In this document: positions 40,165 through 49,254 of the stretch, in pieces | Layout of the letters: each line of letters opens with the position of its first letter | Numbering within the stretch: the first letter of the stretch is position 1 | Origin: Neptuniibacter marinus | GTDB lineage: Bacteria > Pseudomonadota > Gammaproteobacteria > Pseudomonadales > Balneatricaceae | Direction of reading: 5' to 3' | NCBI RefSeq assembly: GCF_001597725.1 | Contig: NZ_LUTR01000014.1 | Coordinates: 20,769 to 84,768, forward strand | DNA length: 64,000 bases | Notes under the pieces: generated by a model | Told to the model about the DNA's origin: nothing | Database searches by the model: none | Seen by the model: the letters and a program-made list of their open reading frames with translations, nothing else | Translations under genes and position numbers: made by a program

Positions 40165-41385
40165 GTGGCACTAGGTTCAGAACAAGAGATTTATGATTTT
40201 ATTGTCATTGGTGGTGGGATTTTAGGCATGTCAACTGCATGGCAGTTACAGCAAAAGTATCCTGGCAAATCTGTTCTTGTTCTAGAGAAAGAATCTAGTG
40301 CTGCACAGCATCAAACGGGACATAACTCAGGTGTGATTCATGCCGGTGTTTATTATAAACCGGGTAGTTTGAAAGCTAAATTTTGTAAGGAAGGAAATCA
40401 AGCGACTAAGGCTTTTTGCCTTGAGAACGATATTCCTTTTGACCAGTGCGGAAAATTACTAGTTGCTACAGACCAAGCTGAATTGGAAAGAATGCAAGCG
40501 CTGATCACTCGTTGTGCTGACAATGGTATTGAGATTGAGGTGCTAGATCAGCAAGCGCTGAAAACTAAAGAACCCCATATTCAGGGCGTAGGTGCGATAT
40601 TTGTACCCTCAACGGGGATTGTGAACTATACCCAGATTACTCAGCGGATGGGGGAGCTTGTAGAGTCAGCAGGTGGCCAGGTTCGCTTTAATACGGTAGT
40701 GACTGGGATCGAAGAGTTTGCAGATCGTGTGACGGTTTATACGGAAGGTAAACGCTTCCATAGTCGCTATTTAGTGGCGTGTGCAGGCTTACATTCTGAT
40801 AGAGTCGTTGAAATGATGGGGTTAGAGCCTGATTTTCGAATTATTCCATTTAGAGGTGAGTATTATCAGCTGTCGCCTAAACATAACCAGATCGTAAATC
40901 ACTTAATCTATCCAATCCCTAATCCCGATCTACCTTTTTTAGGTGTCCATTTAACACGAATGATTGATGGATCTGTAACTGTAGGGCCAAATGCAGTGTT
41001 AGCCTTTAAGCGGGAAGGGTATAAAAAAACCGATATAAGCTTGAAAGATAGTTTCCAGATGCTGACTTATCCAGGAATGATCAAGTTACTGTTTAAGCAT
41101 TTCAGAGCGAGTCTTTCAGAGCTGAAAAACTCCATCTCTAAAAAAGGTTACCTACGTTTAGTCCAGAAATATTGTCCAGAGCTAACCGTGAATGACCTAG
41201 AGGCTTATCCTGCGGGGATTCGTGCGCAAGCTGTTGCAAAAAATGGCGATGTTATAGACGATTTCTTGTTTATGAATACAAGCCGTTCACTCGCCGTTTG
41301 TAACGCTCCTTCTCCAGCAGCTACTTCAGCTATTCCTATAGGTAAACATATCGTTGAGAAAGTTTCATTGTTGGTGGATCTATAA
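40165..41385 (+). CDS. lhgO: L-2-hydroxyglutarate oxidase
   Basis: FAD enzyme that oxidises L-2-hydroxyglutarate to 2-oxoglutarate, passing electrons to the quinone pool. The GTG at 40165 follows AGGAGG by 4 bases and is preferred; the ATG at 40150 lies before that site. The 406-residue protein opens with FIVIGGGILGMSTAWQLQQKYPGKSVLVLEKE, then QTGHNSGVIHAGVYYKPGSLKA, a near-diagnostic LhgO stretch. PFRGEYYQL and YPIPNPDLPFLGVHLTRMIDG also belong to the family. It follows the TRAP permease by 52 bases, so the transported compound may be its substrate or a precursor. Confidence 0.93.
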   Translation: MALGSEQEIYDFIVIGGGILGMSTAWQLQQKYPGKSVLVLEKESSAAQHQTGHNSGVIHAGVYYKPGSLKAKFCKEGNQATKAFCLENDIPFDQCGKLLVATDQAELERMQALITRCADNGIEIEVLDQQALKTKEPHIQGVGAIFVPSTGIVNYTQITQRMGELVESAGGQVRFNTVVTGIEEFADRVTVYTEGKRFHSRYLVACAGLHSDRVVEMMGLEPDFRIIPFRGEYYQLSPKHNQIVNHLIYPIPNPDLPFLGVHLTRMIDGSVTVGPNAVLAFKREGYKKTDISLKDSFQMLTYPGMIKLLFKHFRASLSELKNSISKKGYLRLVQKYCPELTVNDLEAYPAGIRAQAVAKNGDVIDDFLFMNTSRSLAVCNAPSPAATSAIPIGKHIVEKVSLLVDL

Positions 41386-41395
41386 CGTTTGTCAT

Positions 41396-41632
41396 TTATA
41401 CGTCAAATCGGGTAAAAGGAACCTGCCCGTTTTTTGTGCTGAAGTGCCTACTGTCGAATAACTGGCGGGGTGCGTCGCAGGTTTTACTGATTTGATAATT
41501 ATCTGCCAGTAACTGTTCGCACATATCGCACCAAGGTTTAACTCCTTCTTTACCTAATTCATTTAATTGTTCGGGGGACGGATAGCCTTGGCTATTTTTA
41601 ATGGTTTCTAAATACTTCTCGCAACTCTTCAT
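41396..41632 (-). CDS. Small protein of unknown function with CxxC
   Basis: 78 residues, MKSCEKYLETIKNSQGYPSPEQLNELGKEG, then KPWCDMCEQLL and a further KTCDAPRQL. The WCDMC pair could bind metal or be redox-active. I do not recognise the family. An AGGATG stretch lies about 8 bases before the start on the minus strand. It converges on lhgO with a 10-base gap. Confidence 0.6.
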   Translation of the reverse strand: MKSCEKYLETIKNSQGYPSPEQLNELGKEGVKPWCDMCEQLLADNYQISKTCDAPRQLFDSRHFSTKNGQVPFTRFDV

Positions 41633-41874
41633 CCCTTCATCCTAGGTCGCCTTTTATTATTGTAATTGCATTTATTGATTATTGTGCGCGGGCTATTTTC
41701 GACTACATAAAAGTAAGGCTATAAGAATAATTTTTTATTCTTTGATAAAAGGGTCGAGTGAGAGGGTTTCCCCATCTGTTATTAGATGGGAGGGCTTTCA
41801 CAAAATATAGAGATCATGATCTGCGGTAGGAATGATCTTTTCGTCAATTTTTTGAAGTAGTTAAAAGATTTGTA

Positions 41875-42360
41875 TTATCTTTTGGGGCGAACTGCCGTCC
41901 AGTAATGTTGTTTCCAGTAGGGGTTATCTAACCGGCTTAATGTCACGCCTTGGCTGGTGGACGCATGAAGAAAAATGCCCTGTTCTACATAGACGCCTAC
42001 ATGACGTTGTTTATTACCGCCTAGTTTAAAAAATACAAGGTCGCCGGGAATTAGCTGATGTTGTTTAACCTTTATGCCACTATTTACTTGTGCAATTGTC
42101 GTTCTAGGTAAATGCTGTTCAAAAATTGTTTTATAGGTAAGTTGGGTAAAGGCCGAGCAATCAACCCCTTGACGTGATTGGCCGCCCCAGCGATAGGGGG
42201 TGCCTTTCCAGCTTTTATGTTGACTTAAAAGGGCACTAGCAACGGGCGATTGAGGTTGAATATTAACGCTTGCCGTTGGGGTCCGAGTGGAATAAGAGCT
42301 ACAGCCCTGTAGAATAAGGATCAAAAATAGTAGTAGGTTAATTGAGCGTAAATTTATCAT
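41875..42360 (-). CDS. NlpC/P60 family lipoprotein (peptidoglycan endopeptidase)
   Basis: Predicted cell-wall peptidase that cuts peptide cross-links. The signal sequence ends in a lipobox LQGC with Cys20, so the protein is a lipoprotein. The NlpC/P60 domain has the catalytic Cys68 in GVDCSAFTQLTY, His120 in RHVGVYV and a third polar residue near His132 in FLHASTSQGV. YRWGGQSR is the usual lead-in. At 161 residues it is the minimal single-domain form, like NlpC and MepS. It diverges from rapA. Confidence 0.92.
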   Translation of the reverse strand: MINLRSINLLLFLILILQGCSSYSTRTPTASVNIQPQSPVASALLSQHKSWKGTPYRWGGQSRQGVDCSAFTQLTYKTIFEQHLPRTTIAQVNSGIKVKQHQLIPGDLVFFKLGGNKQRHVGVYVEQGIFLHASTSQGVTLSRLDNPYWKQHYWTAVRPKR

Positions 42361-42428
42361 GAGTCCTCTTTAAATGGGCCTAGAATATTGGTTTAGAGTA
42401 TAACCCTGACTAATATGTACTAAACAGA

Positions 42429-42458
42429 TTGGCTTTCGTAAGCGTAACTGCCTATTAT
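42429..42458 (+). promoter_or_regulatory. Putative rapA promoter
   Basis: TTGGCT (42429-42434) and TATTAT (42453-42458) with an 18-base spacer, about 38 bases before the rapA ATG. Confidence 0.45.
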
Positions 42459-42496
42459 GCCCACCTATTTTTATAGTTCCTAGAAAGCGATTTATC

Positions 42497-45370
42497 ATGA
42501 CCGAAGATTTTCAGATTGGCCAGCGTTGGTATAGTTACACAGAAGCAGAGTTAGGTTTAGGTGTAGTCACCGAACTGGTAGATCGACGTGTAGATATTTT
42601 ATTTCCTGCCACAGGAGAAGAACGTACCTATGCACAAAACAATGCTCCTCTGAGCCGTATTGTTTACCCTATAGGCGATCAAATCACGGATGATAACGGC
42701 GTTTCAATCATTGTCACACAGCATGAAGAGAGTAAAGGTTGTGTTATCTACTTTGGGGATGATGAAAACGGGGATGAGCAAATTATTCATGAAGCCTCCC
42801 TTGAAAGTTCAGTTCACTTTAGTAAACCTTACGAACGATTGTTTGCAGGCCAGATAGATAAACTGCGTCATTACGAATTAAGATTAGAAACCTTAAAACA
42901 TCAGCATAATCATCAGCAATCCGCAGCTTATGGTTTACTGGGGCCGCGGGTTCAATACTTGCCCCATCAATTTTATATCGCCTCTGAAGTGGGTCAGCGA
43001 ATAGCGCCTAGGGTTCTGTTGGCGGATGAGGTTGGTTTAGGGAAAACTATTGAAGCGGGCTTGATCATTCATCAACAGCTTGTAACAGGGCTGGCTAGCC
43101 GTATCCTTATTATTGTACCGGATAGCTTGATTCATCAGTGGCTAGTGGAGATGCTGCGCCGCTTTAATCTACACTTTTCTATTTTGGATGAAGGGCGCTG
43201 TTTAGATAGTGAAGGTAATCCGTTTGAGGATGCTCAGCTTGTTTTAAGCCCACTCTCTTTATTTACTCGCGATGAAAAATATTTAGATCAAGCCGTCCAA
43301 GCGGGTTGGGATCTAATGGTGGTGGATGAAGCACATCATTTAGGATGGAGCGAAGAGGGGGCAAGTCATTCCTATCGCTGTATCGAATCTTTAGCGCTTA
43401 AAGTTAAAGGTTTATTGTTGCTGACAGCTACGCCTGAGCAGTTAGGTATTGAAAGTCATTTTGCACGTTTACGTCTTCTTGATCCCGATCGTTATTACGA
43501 TTTAGAAAAATTCATCATAGAAGAGCAGGACTTTAAATGTGTTAACCAATTAATTGAGACCCTACAGGCTCCCGATAGTTGGCATGATGCGTTACAAGAT
43601 CAAGTATTGATTGCACTGCTGAATAAGTATTTGGGCGATGATATTGCTGACCTACTTGCTCAACATAAAGATGATGATAGTGAGGAACGGGCAGAATTAA
43701 TCGATAAAACAGTCCGAGCGCTATTAGATCAGCATGGCACCGGGCGTGTCTTGTTCCGTAATACCCGTGAAAGTGTTCAAGGCTTCCCGCAGCGTAAGTT
43801 ACATATTTATCCTTTGTCGTTACCACAAGCCTATGCAGATGTTATTGATTCGACATCGATGGAACGCCGCTTACATCCTGAAACGCTTATTGCTGATGGG
43901 CAGGGCTCCGCATGGTTGTTAGAAGATAACCGCGCGGACTGGTTGATCAAATGGCTAGATGATTACAAAGGCGAGAAGATACTCGTTATCTGTGCCCATG
44001 CGCAAACGGCGATAGCGTTGGAAAAGCAGTTGCGTTTATTTGAAGGACGACGAACAGCACTTTTCCATGAAAGTATGAGTCTTGTTGAGCGTGATAGAGC
44101 TGCCGCTTACTTTGCCGATAGTGAACAAGGGGCGCAGCTGCTGATCTGTTCAGAAATTGGTAGTGAAGGCCGTAACTTCCAGTTTGCTCATCATATGGTG
44201 ATGTTTGATCTTCCGATGAACCCCGACCTTCTTGAACAACGTATTGGGCGTTTAGATCGTATAGGACAGCTTAAAGACGTTAATATTCATGTGCCTTATT
44301 TTGCGGATAGCTCCCAAGAGGTTCTATTGCGTTGGTATGCTGAAGGGCTAGGTGCTTTTGAGCAGGTTTGTCCTACCGGACAAAGCTTAATGCAGCAGTT
44401 TGCGTCTGATCTTCACTACTGTATGGAAAATACAGAGGATCAAGCGGGCATTGATCGCTTAATTGAAGAAACTTCTCATAGCCAGCAGGCATTACTTGAA
44501 GAGCTACAACAGGGGAGAGATCGACTTCTGGAGTTAAACTCCTGTAATACATCGGTGGCTGAAGCTTTGCTGGATGCTGTTGAAGAGGATAGTCAGCCTG
44601 GAACTTTGTCATCCTACATGGGCCGCGTGTTTGATCATTTTGGCGTAGAGCAGGAGAGCACAGGCATCAATGGTGTCATCCTCCATCCAGGTGATCATAT
44701 GCTCAGCAGTCATTTTCCAGGTTTGCCTTCTGATGGTATGACAGCGACATTTCAGCGTAATGAAGCGCTATCCCGTGAAGATATGCATTTCCTAAGTTGG
44801 GAGCACCCAATGGTTTCCGGTGCAATGGAGATGATGCTTGAAGGAAGTTACGGAAGCTCAACGCTTTGTACGATGAAACTCTTGCCGCTTAAAGCGGGTA
44901 GTTTATTAATTGAAGCGGTCTTCCGAGTACATTGTATCTCAGATAAATCATTACAGTTACAACGTTACCTATCAGAGGCTTGTGTACGTCGTGTGATAGA
45001 TAGTAATGGTAATGATTTGACCGATGTTATTACGGAGCAACATTTTGCTAGCTTAGGTAAGCGAGTTGGTAAAAATGTGGCGTATAATTTGGTTAAGCAT
45101 ACCCGCGAAGATATTAGTGCTTTGGTTGCTAAACTTGAGACACAAGTGGAAGAAAAGGGCGAGCAGTTAATGACTGATGCGCTTGAGATGTTAAAACGAC
45201 AGCAACGTGCAGAGAAAGATCGTCTTGTTGCTCTGGCTAAAGTGAATCCAAATATTCGTCAGGAAGAGCTTGAAGCACATGATCAATTGACAGCTCATCT
45301 TGTGGATGCGCTACAGGAAGGTGCTTTGAAAATGGATGCTATACGAGTAGCAGTTATTACTCACGAGTAA
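42497..45370 (+). CDS. rapA: RNA polymerase recycling ATPase RapA
   Basis: SWI2/SNF2 ATPase that frees RNA polymerase stalled after transcription. The N-terminal Tudor-like part (FQIGQRWYSYTEAELGLGVVTEL) is the RapA signature. Helicase motifs follow: ADEVGLGKT with the P-loop at 180-184, DEAH at 277-280, LLTATPEQLG, and in the second lobe GSEGRNFQFAHH and QRIGRLDRIGQ. At 957 residues it is close to the 968 of E. coli. It stands alone between a promoter and a terminator. Confidence 0.96.
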   Translation: MTEDFQIGQRWYSYTEAELGLGVVTELVDRRVDILFPATGEERTYAQNNAPLSRIVYPIGDQITDDNGVSIIVTQHEESKGCVIYFGDDENGDEQIIHEASLESSVHFSKPYERLFAGQIDKLRHYELRLETLKHQHNHQQSAAYGLLGPRVQYLPHQFYIASEVGQRIAPRVLLADEVGLGKTIEAGLIIHQQLVTGLASRILIIVPDSLIHQWLVEMLRRFNLHFSILDEGRCLDSEGNPFEDAQLVLSPLSLFTRDEKYLDQAVQAGWDLMVVDEAHHLGWSEEGASHSYRCIESLALKVKGLLLLTATPEQLGIESHFARLRLLDPDRYYDLEKFIIEEQDFKCVNQLIETLQAPDSWHDALQDQVLIALLNKYLGDDIADLLAQHKDDDSEERAELIDKTVRALLDQHGTGRVLFRNTRESVQGFPQRKLHIYPLSLPQAYADVIDSTSMERRLHPETLIADGQGSAWLLEDNRADWLIKWLDDYKGEKILVICAHAQTAIALEKQLRLFEGRRTALFHESMSLVERDRAAAYFADSEQGAQLLICSEIGSEGRNFQFAHHMVMFDLPMNPDLLEQRIGRLDRIGQLKDVNIHVPYFADSSQEVLLRWYAEGLGAFEQVCPTGQSLMQQFASDLHYCMENTEDQAGIDRLIEETSHSQQALLEELQQGRDRLLELNSCNTSVAEALLDAVEEDSQPGTLSSYMGRVFDHFGVEQESTGINGVILHPGDHMLSSHFPGLPSDGMTATFQRNEALSREDMHFLSWEHPMVSGAMEMMLEGSYGSSTLCTMKLLPLKAGSLLIEAVFRVHCISDKSLQLQRYLSEACVRRVIDSNGNDLTDVITEQHFASLGKRVGKNVAYNLVKHTREDISALVAKLETQVEEKGEQLMTDALEMLKRQQRAEKDRLVALAKVNPNIRQEELEAHDQLTAHLVDALQEGALKMDAIRVAVITHE

Positions 45371-45394
45371 TTTGAGGAATGCTTTTAATAAAAG

Positions 45395-45419
45395 AAGCTA
45401 GCTCTTGCTAGCTTTTTTT
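45395..45419. terminator. Terminator between rapA and hrpB
   Basis: AAGCTAGC-TCTT-GCTAGCTT followed by a run of T. It ends rapA and, read from the other side, overlaps the hrpB stop codon. Confidence 0.88.
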
Positions 45420-47946
45420 ATGTCGTTTTCTTTTTTGTTTTTGCAGTAGGTAACGCTTGTAAGGGGTTATCTGGCCAAGGGTGCTTAGGGTAGCGTCCTT
45501 TCATATCTTTTTGTACCTCACTATAGGCGTTGCTCCAGAAACTTTTCAGATCTTGTGTTACTTGCAGAGGCCGTTGTGCAGGTGATAATAAGTGCAGTTG
45601 CAGAGCTGTGTTATGAGCAATCGTTGGTGTTGTCTCGCAGCCAAACATCTCCTGTAGTTTTACAGCCAGTACTGGTGGTGTTTGAGAATAGTCGATTTTG
45701 ATATTAGAGCCGGAGGGAACGCGATACCGTTCAGGTGCGAGTTCATCAAGCTGCTGAGGTAATGGCCAAGGTAGTAGTGCAAGAAGAATATTTTTTAAAT
45801 CTAATTGCTTAAGGTCGCTTAGGCGGGAAATATTATTTAGAAACGGCGCTAACCATATTTCTAAATTCTCAAGTAACCACTGATCGGTCAAGTTTGGCCA
45901 ATTGTGTTCCAGCCCCCCTTGTTTGGAATTATCTGTGTTGCTGCGATAGAGAAAGTTTACTCGGTCACGCCACTGATTAAGTTCGTTATTCCAAGGTAAA
46001 ATGTTGATGCCTTGTTGGCGTATATAACTCAATGTTGCATTGATTATAGCCTCTTTTGATGGTGACTTAAGGGGCTCCTTTTTTACAATAATCTGGCCAA
46101 TGCTGAGCTGTTTTTCAGCAATAATTCTATTTGAATCCCATCGGATTACTTCATTAACTGAGGTTGAGTCAGTTAAATACTGCTCTATATGTGTAGGGTT
46201 TAATATTCCTGCAAGGGGGATAAAGTCAGTTGAGGAACTCTCCTTCCCTATAACTATACCGGCAGTAATCCATTGGCTGGTGGCTAAATTATCGGCTTTA
46301 AATAAGCTAGCAGCTCTGCCATTACTGAGCTTGTAAGTGGAGCTTCCTTTGCTGCGTTGTTTAGCCACGCGGTCTGGGTAGGCGAAGGCTAAGAGTAAAC
46401 CGGCTTGTTGTTCTGATTTTATATGGGTATTGGTTTGTTCAGAGGAGAACGATTGGCACAGTTTTAAATAGTGTTTTGCCTGTTTATGTAAGCGTTGCCA
46501 TAATGTTTTATGTTGCTTAGGTTTTTCTGTAAGCCAGTCTAATCGGATATTAATATCTGCCCCTGAATCGCGAAAAGGGTCTTTCTCCATAAGTAGAGCA
46601 GCAATAAAACAAGCTTTCTCGACTAATCCTATTTGCGCTCCTCTTATCAGCATATGACTAATACGCGGATGTGCCGGTAAGGAAGCCATTAACTCTCCAT
46701 GTTTGGATAGATGCCCACTACTATTAAATGCGCCTAGTTGTGCTAATAGCGCTTTGGCTTGTTGGTAGGCACCTGCGGGTGGTTGGTCTAACCAAGAGAG
46801 GGTTTCTGGGTCGTCTATTCCCCAGCTAGCGAGCTGCAGGGCTAAGCCTGTTAGGTCTGCTTGTAGAATATCCGGTGTACTAAAGGAACTTAGTTGCGCA
46901 TGTTCCGATTCGCTCCACAAACGATAGCAGATTCCGGGGGCTAGTCGACCTGCGCGGCCTGCCCGTTGTGTAGCTGCAGCTTTGGAAACCGGTCGAGTAA
47001 AGAGTGTCGTCATTGCCGTATTAGGATTGTATTTTGCTTCACGGCTGAGGCCACTATCTATAACAACGGTCACGCCTTCGATCGTTAAACTGGTTTCTGC
47101 GATACTTGTGGCGAGCACAACCTTTCGTTTACCTATAGGAGCAGGGTTGATCGCTTGTTGCTGTTGTTCTAATTTAAGATCTCCGTACAGCGGTGCAATA
47201 ATAACTTGATCAAGTGTCTGAGCTTGTAAAGCGTCTATTAAAAGGTTTTCGACCTGTCTTATCTCTCGGATACCTGGTAGAAAGCATAAAATACTGCCTT
47301 CTTGTGTGGTGATTGCGTCTAATAGGGTATTAACTACATGTTGTTCTAACCAAGTTCCCTGTTTTGCTTTTCCTGTGTAAATAAATGAAACAGGATAGGA
47401 TCGCCCTTCACTTTGAATGAGGGGAGCATTGTTGAGCAATTTCGTAATAGCGTCTCCATTAAGGGTTGCTGACATAATAAGTAGTTTAAGCGGTGTGTCA
47501 TCCCGAAAAATAGTGCGTGCTTCTTGGCATAATGCCAAACCTAAATCAGCGTCTAGGCTACGTTCGTGAAATTCATCGAAAATAACGAGGCCATAACCTT
47601 CAAGACTTGGATCTGCTTGGAGTAAGCGTGAGAGTATGCCTTCGGTTACGATTTCAAGGCGCGTTTTAGCACTGATCTTTTGTTCTAATCTAATGCGGTA
47701 ACCAACAGTTTCTCCCACTTGCTCGTTGAGCAGATTAGCCATGCGTGATGCGGCATTTTTTGCTGCTAAACGTCTAGGTTCTAACATCAGTATTTTCTGT
47801 GTTTGTAACCAAGGCTCATTAAGTAGAGATAAAGGGACTTGAGTTGTTTTACCTGCACCGGGAGGAGCTTCAAGTATGGCTTCATCATGCATACTGAGTG
47901 CAGCTTTTAGTGAGGTAATAACAGCTTGAATTGGCAGTGATGGCAT
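45418..47946 (-). CDS. hrpB: ATP-dependent helicase HrpB
   Basis: DEAH-type RNA helicase of unsettled physiological role. P-loop GAGKTT is at 30-35 (APPGAGKTTQVPL), then EPRRLAAKNAASRMA, DEFHERS at 124-130, MSATLNG, and the second lobe motifs TSIAETSLTIEGV and QRAGRAGRLAPG. The C-terminal HrpB-specific region includes LALLPWPLPQQLDELAPERYRVPSGS and LLSPAQRPLQVTQDLKSFW. The length of 842 is usual. The start lies 48 bases from a divergent small frame, with the 48091 gene further on. Confidence 0.94.
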   Translation of the reverse strand: MPSLPIQAVITSLKAALSMHDEAILEAPPGAGKTTQVPLSLLNEPWLQTQKILMLEPRRLAAKNAASRMANLLNEQVGETVGYRIRLEQKISAKTRLEIVTEGILSRLLQADPSLEGYGLVIFDEFHERSLDADLGLALCQEARTIFRDDTPLKLLIMSATLNGDAITKLLNNAPLIQSEGRSYPVSFIYTGKAKQGTWLEQHVVNTLLDAITTQEGSILCFLPGIREIRQVENLLIDALQAQTLDQVIIAPLYGDLKLEQQQQAINPAPIGKRKVVLATSIAETSLTIEGVTVVIDSGLSREAKYNPNTAMTTLFTRPVSKAAATQRAGRAGRLAPGICYRLWSESEHAQLSSFSTPDILQADLTGLALQLASWGIDDPETLSWLDQPPAGAYQQAKALLAQLGAFNSSGHLSKHGELMASLPAHPRISHMLIRGAQIGLVEKACFIAALLMEKDPFRDSGADINIRLDWLTEKPKQHKTLWQRLHKQAKHYLKLCQSFSSEQTNTHIKSEQQAGLLLAFAYPDRVAKQRSKGSSTYKLSNGRAASLFKADNLATSQWITAGIVIGKESSSTDFIPLAGILNPTHIEQYLTDSTSVNEVIRWDSNRIIAEKQLSIGQIIVKKEPLKSPSKEAIINATLSYIRQQGINILPWNNELNQWRDRVNFLYRSNTDNSKQGGLEHNWPNLTDQWLLENLEIWLAPFLNNISRLSDLKQLDLKNILLALLPWPLPQQLDELAPERYRVPSGSNIKIDYSQTPPVLAVKLQEMFGCETTPTIAHNTALQLHLLSPAQRPLQVTQDLKSFWSNAYSEVQKDMKGRYPKHPWPDNPLQALPTAKTKKKTT

Positions 47947-48090
47947 ATTGATCGCATTGTTGATTTTATGTCCATATTCTAACAGTTTTTTTGAATGAAT
48001 TTAGCTATACCGTTTTACTCAGCATCGAGGGACGCTACAATTACACGACAGCGTTTTTCTATTTTATCTTCAAACTGTCAAGGAGCCTTA

Positions 48091-48393
48091 ATGGCTGGGA
48101 ATTTTCAAGGTCGCAAAGGCGGCTACAAAAAAACACCAAAACTAGCCGGTCGTGGTGTATTAGAAAGCGTCGAAACTGACGGCCCTCATACAGAGTGGGT
48201 TGGTATGCCGCCTTATTATATTCATAATATTGTTGTTGATGGTGAGAAGTACTCTTATATGTCTTCAGATAAAGAGTTGGAGATTGATTTAGGTAAGAAA
48301 GTCACTTTTCGTTACAAGGAAACCAGTAAAGGTAACTTTATTGATAAGCGCTCATTAGGCGTTGTTATTGATCCCAGTGAGTTAGGATACTAA
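48091..48393 (+). CDS. Conserved-looking protein of unknown function
   Basis: I place the start at ATG 48091, because AAGGAG lies 5-6 bases before it; the frame is open upstream to 47995, with no ribosome binding site. The 100-residue protein begins with a basic tail (AGNFQGRKGGYKKTPKLAGRGVLE) and continues with a strand-rich body (GEKYSYMSSDKELEIDLGKKVTFRYKETSKGNFID), which suggests a small beta-barrel such as an OB fold. Family not recognised. A good terminator follows, so it is a single-gene unit. Confidence 0.75.
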   Translation: MAGNFQGRKGGYKKTPKLAGRGVLESVETDGPHTEWVGMPPYYIHNIVVDGEKYSYMSSDKELEIDLGKKVTFRYKETSKGNFIDKRSLGVVIDPSELGY

Positions 48394-48412
48394 GCATTTT
48401 TTCTCATAGTAG

Positions 48413-48440
48413 AAAGCAGCATTCGCTGCTTTTTTGTTTT
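48413..48440 (+). terminator. Rho-independent terminator
   Basis: AAAGCAGC-ATTC-GCTGCTTTTTT, 20 bases after the preceding gene. Confidence 0.88.
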
Positions 48441-48534
48441 TATACGGCGTATGTCTTATATCAATAATTATCGCTTTTAGCGCAAACTTTCTGAATTGTA
48501 CTATCCTGAATTAAAACGATGTTAGGGGTGGTTT

Positions 48535-49137
48535 ATGCTTCAGGAATTCAAAAACATAAGACTGTTTGACGCCGCTGAGGTTGACTATATTCTGTCGCCT
48601 GACAATAAGGCGATCCCCACTAATTTGTACAGCCCAGCACTCGATGTATTTACTGACTTTGTTAAGATTAAGCCTGTCACTGTTGCTGAATCAATGCCGA
48701 TCATTGAGGCGCTTGAGTATATGAAGAGTCAGCATGTACGGTTACTTTTTGTATTAGATAATAAAGATGCCTTTGCTGGAATTGTTACTGCTGGTGATGC
48801 AGGAGGGCGAAAAGTGATGGCCTTTATGCAGAAAAACCAAGTAAGTAGGGAGCAGGTACAAGTTAGACACATCATGCTAAGTAAATTTAACATTAAAACA
48901 CTTACCTATACTCAACTTTGTGATGCTCGTGTAGGTGATGTGATGCTTACAATGAAAGATTCGGGTGATCAGCATGTGGTTGTTATTGATGAAAGTACCG
49001 CAGGTGTTTTACGAGTTAGAGGTATTATCTCTTCAAGTGATATTTCCCGAAGACTTAAAATTAGTTTTGACATAATGTATGAAGCAAAAAGCTTTGCTGA
49101 AATAGAGAACGCCCTTACTCAAAACGGTGGCTTTTAA
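48535..49137 (+). CDS. CBS-domain pair protein
   Basis: 200 residues with two CBS motifs (about 50-110 and 115-190): KPVTVAESMPIIEALEYMKSQHVRLLFVLDN and GDVMLTMKDSGDQHVVVIDE...VRGIISSSDISRRL. CBS pairs bind adenine nucleotides and sense energy state; no effector domain is attached, so the partner is unknown. The ATG follows AGGGGTGG by a few bases. A terminator isolates it from the gene before. Confidence 0.8.
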   Translation: MLQEFKNIRLFDAAEVDYILSPDNKAIPTNLYSPALDVFTDFVKIKPVTVAESMPIIEALEYMKSQHVRLLFVLDNKDAFAGIVTAGDAGGRKVMAFMQKNQVSREQVQVRHIMLSKFNIKTLTYTQLCDARVGDVMLTMKDSGDQHVVVIDESTAGVLRVRGIISSSDISRRLKISFDIMYEAKSFAEIENALTQNGGF

Positions 49138-49164
49138 AAGGATGAAAAAGTAATTTTATAACGC

Positions 49165-49194
49165 TGGACTTGTTAATCTAAACCTTACTATACT
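49165..49194 (+). promoter_or_regulatory. Putative promoter of the decarboxylase gene
   Basis: TGGACT (49165-49170), an 18-base spacer and TATACT (49189-49194), about 55 bases before the GTG start. Confidence 0.4.
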
Positions 49195-49254
49195 TCGCAA
49201 AATTTCACTGTTAGGTTCGTCTAGCGGACTTTTATCATCAACTCTATTTCTGTG

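Noticed and set aside
41771..41790. Hairpin CCCATCT-GTTATT-AGATGGG between the two minus strand genes
   Set aside because: No T run on either strand and no relation to a start; it could be chance.
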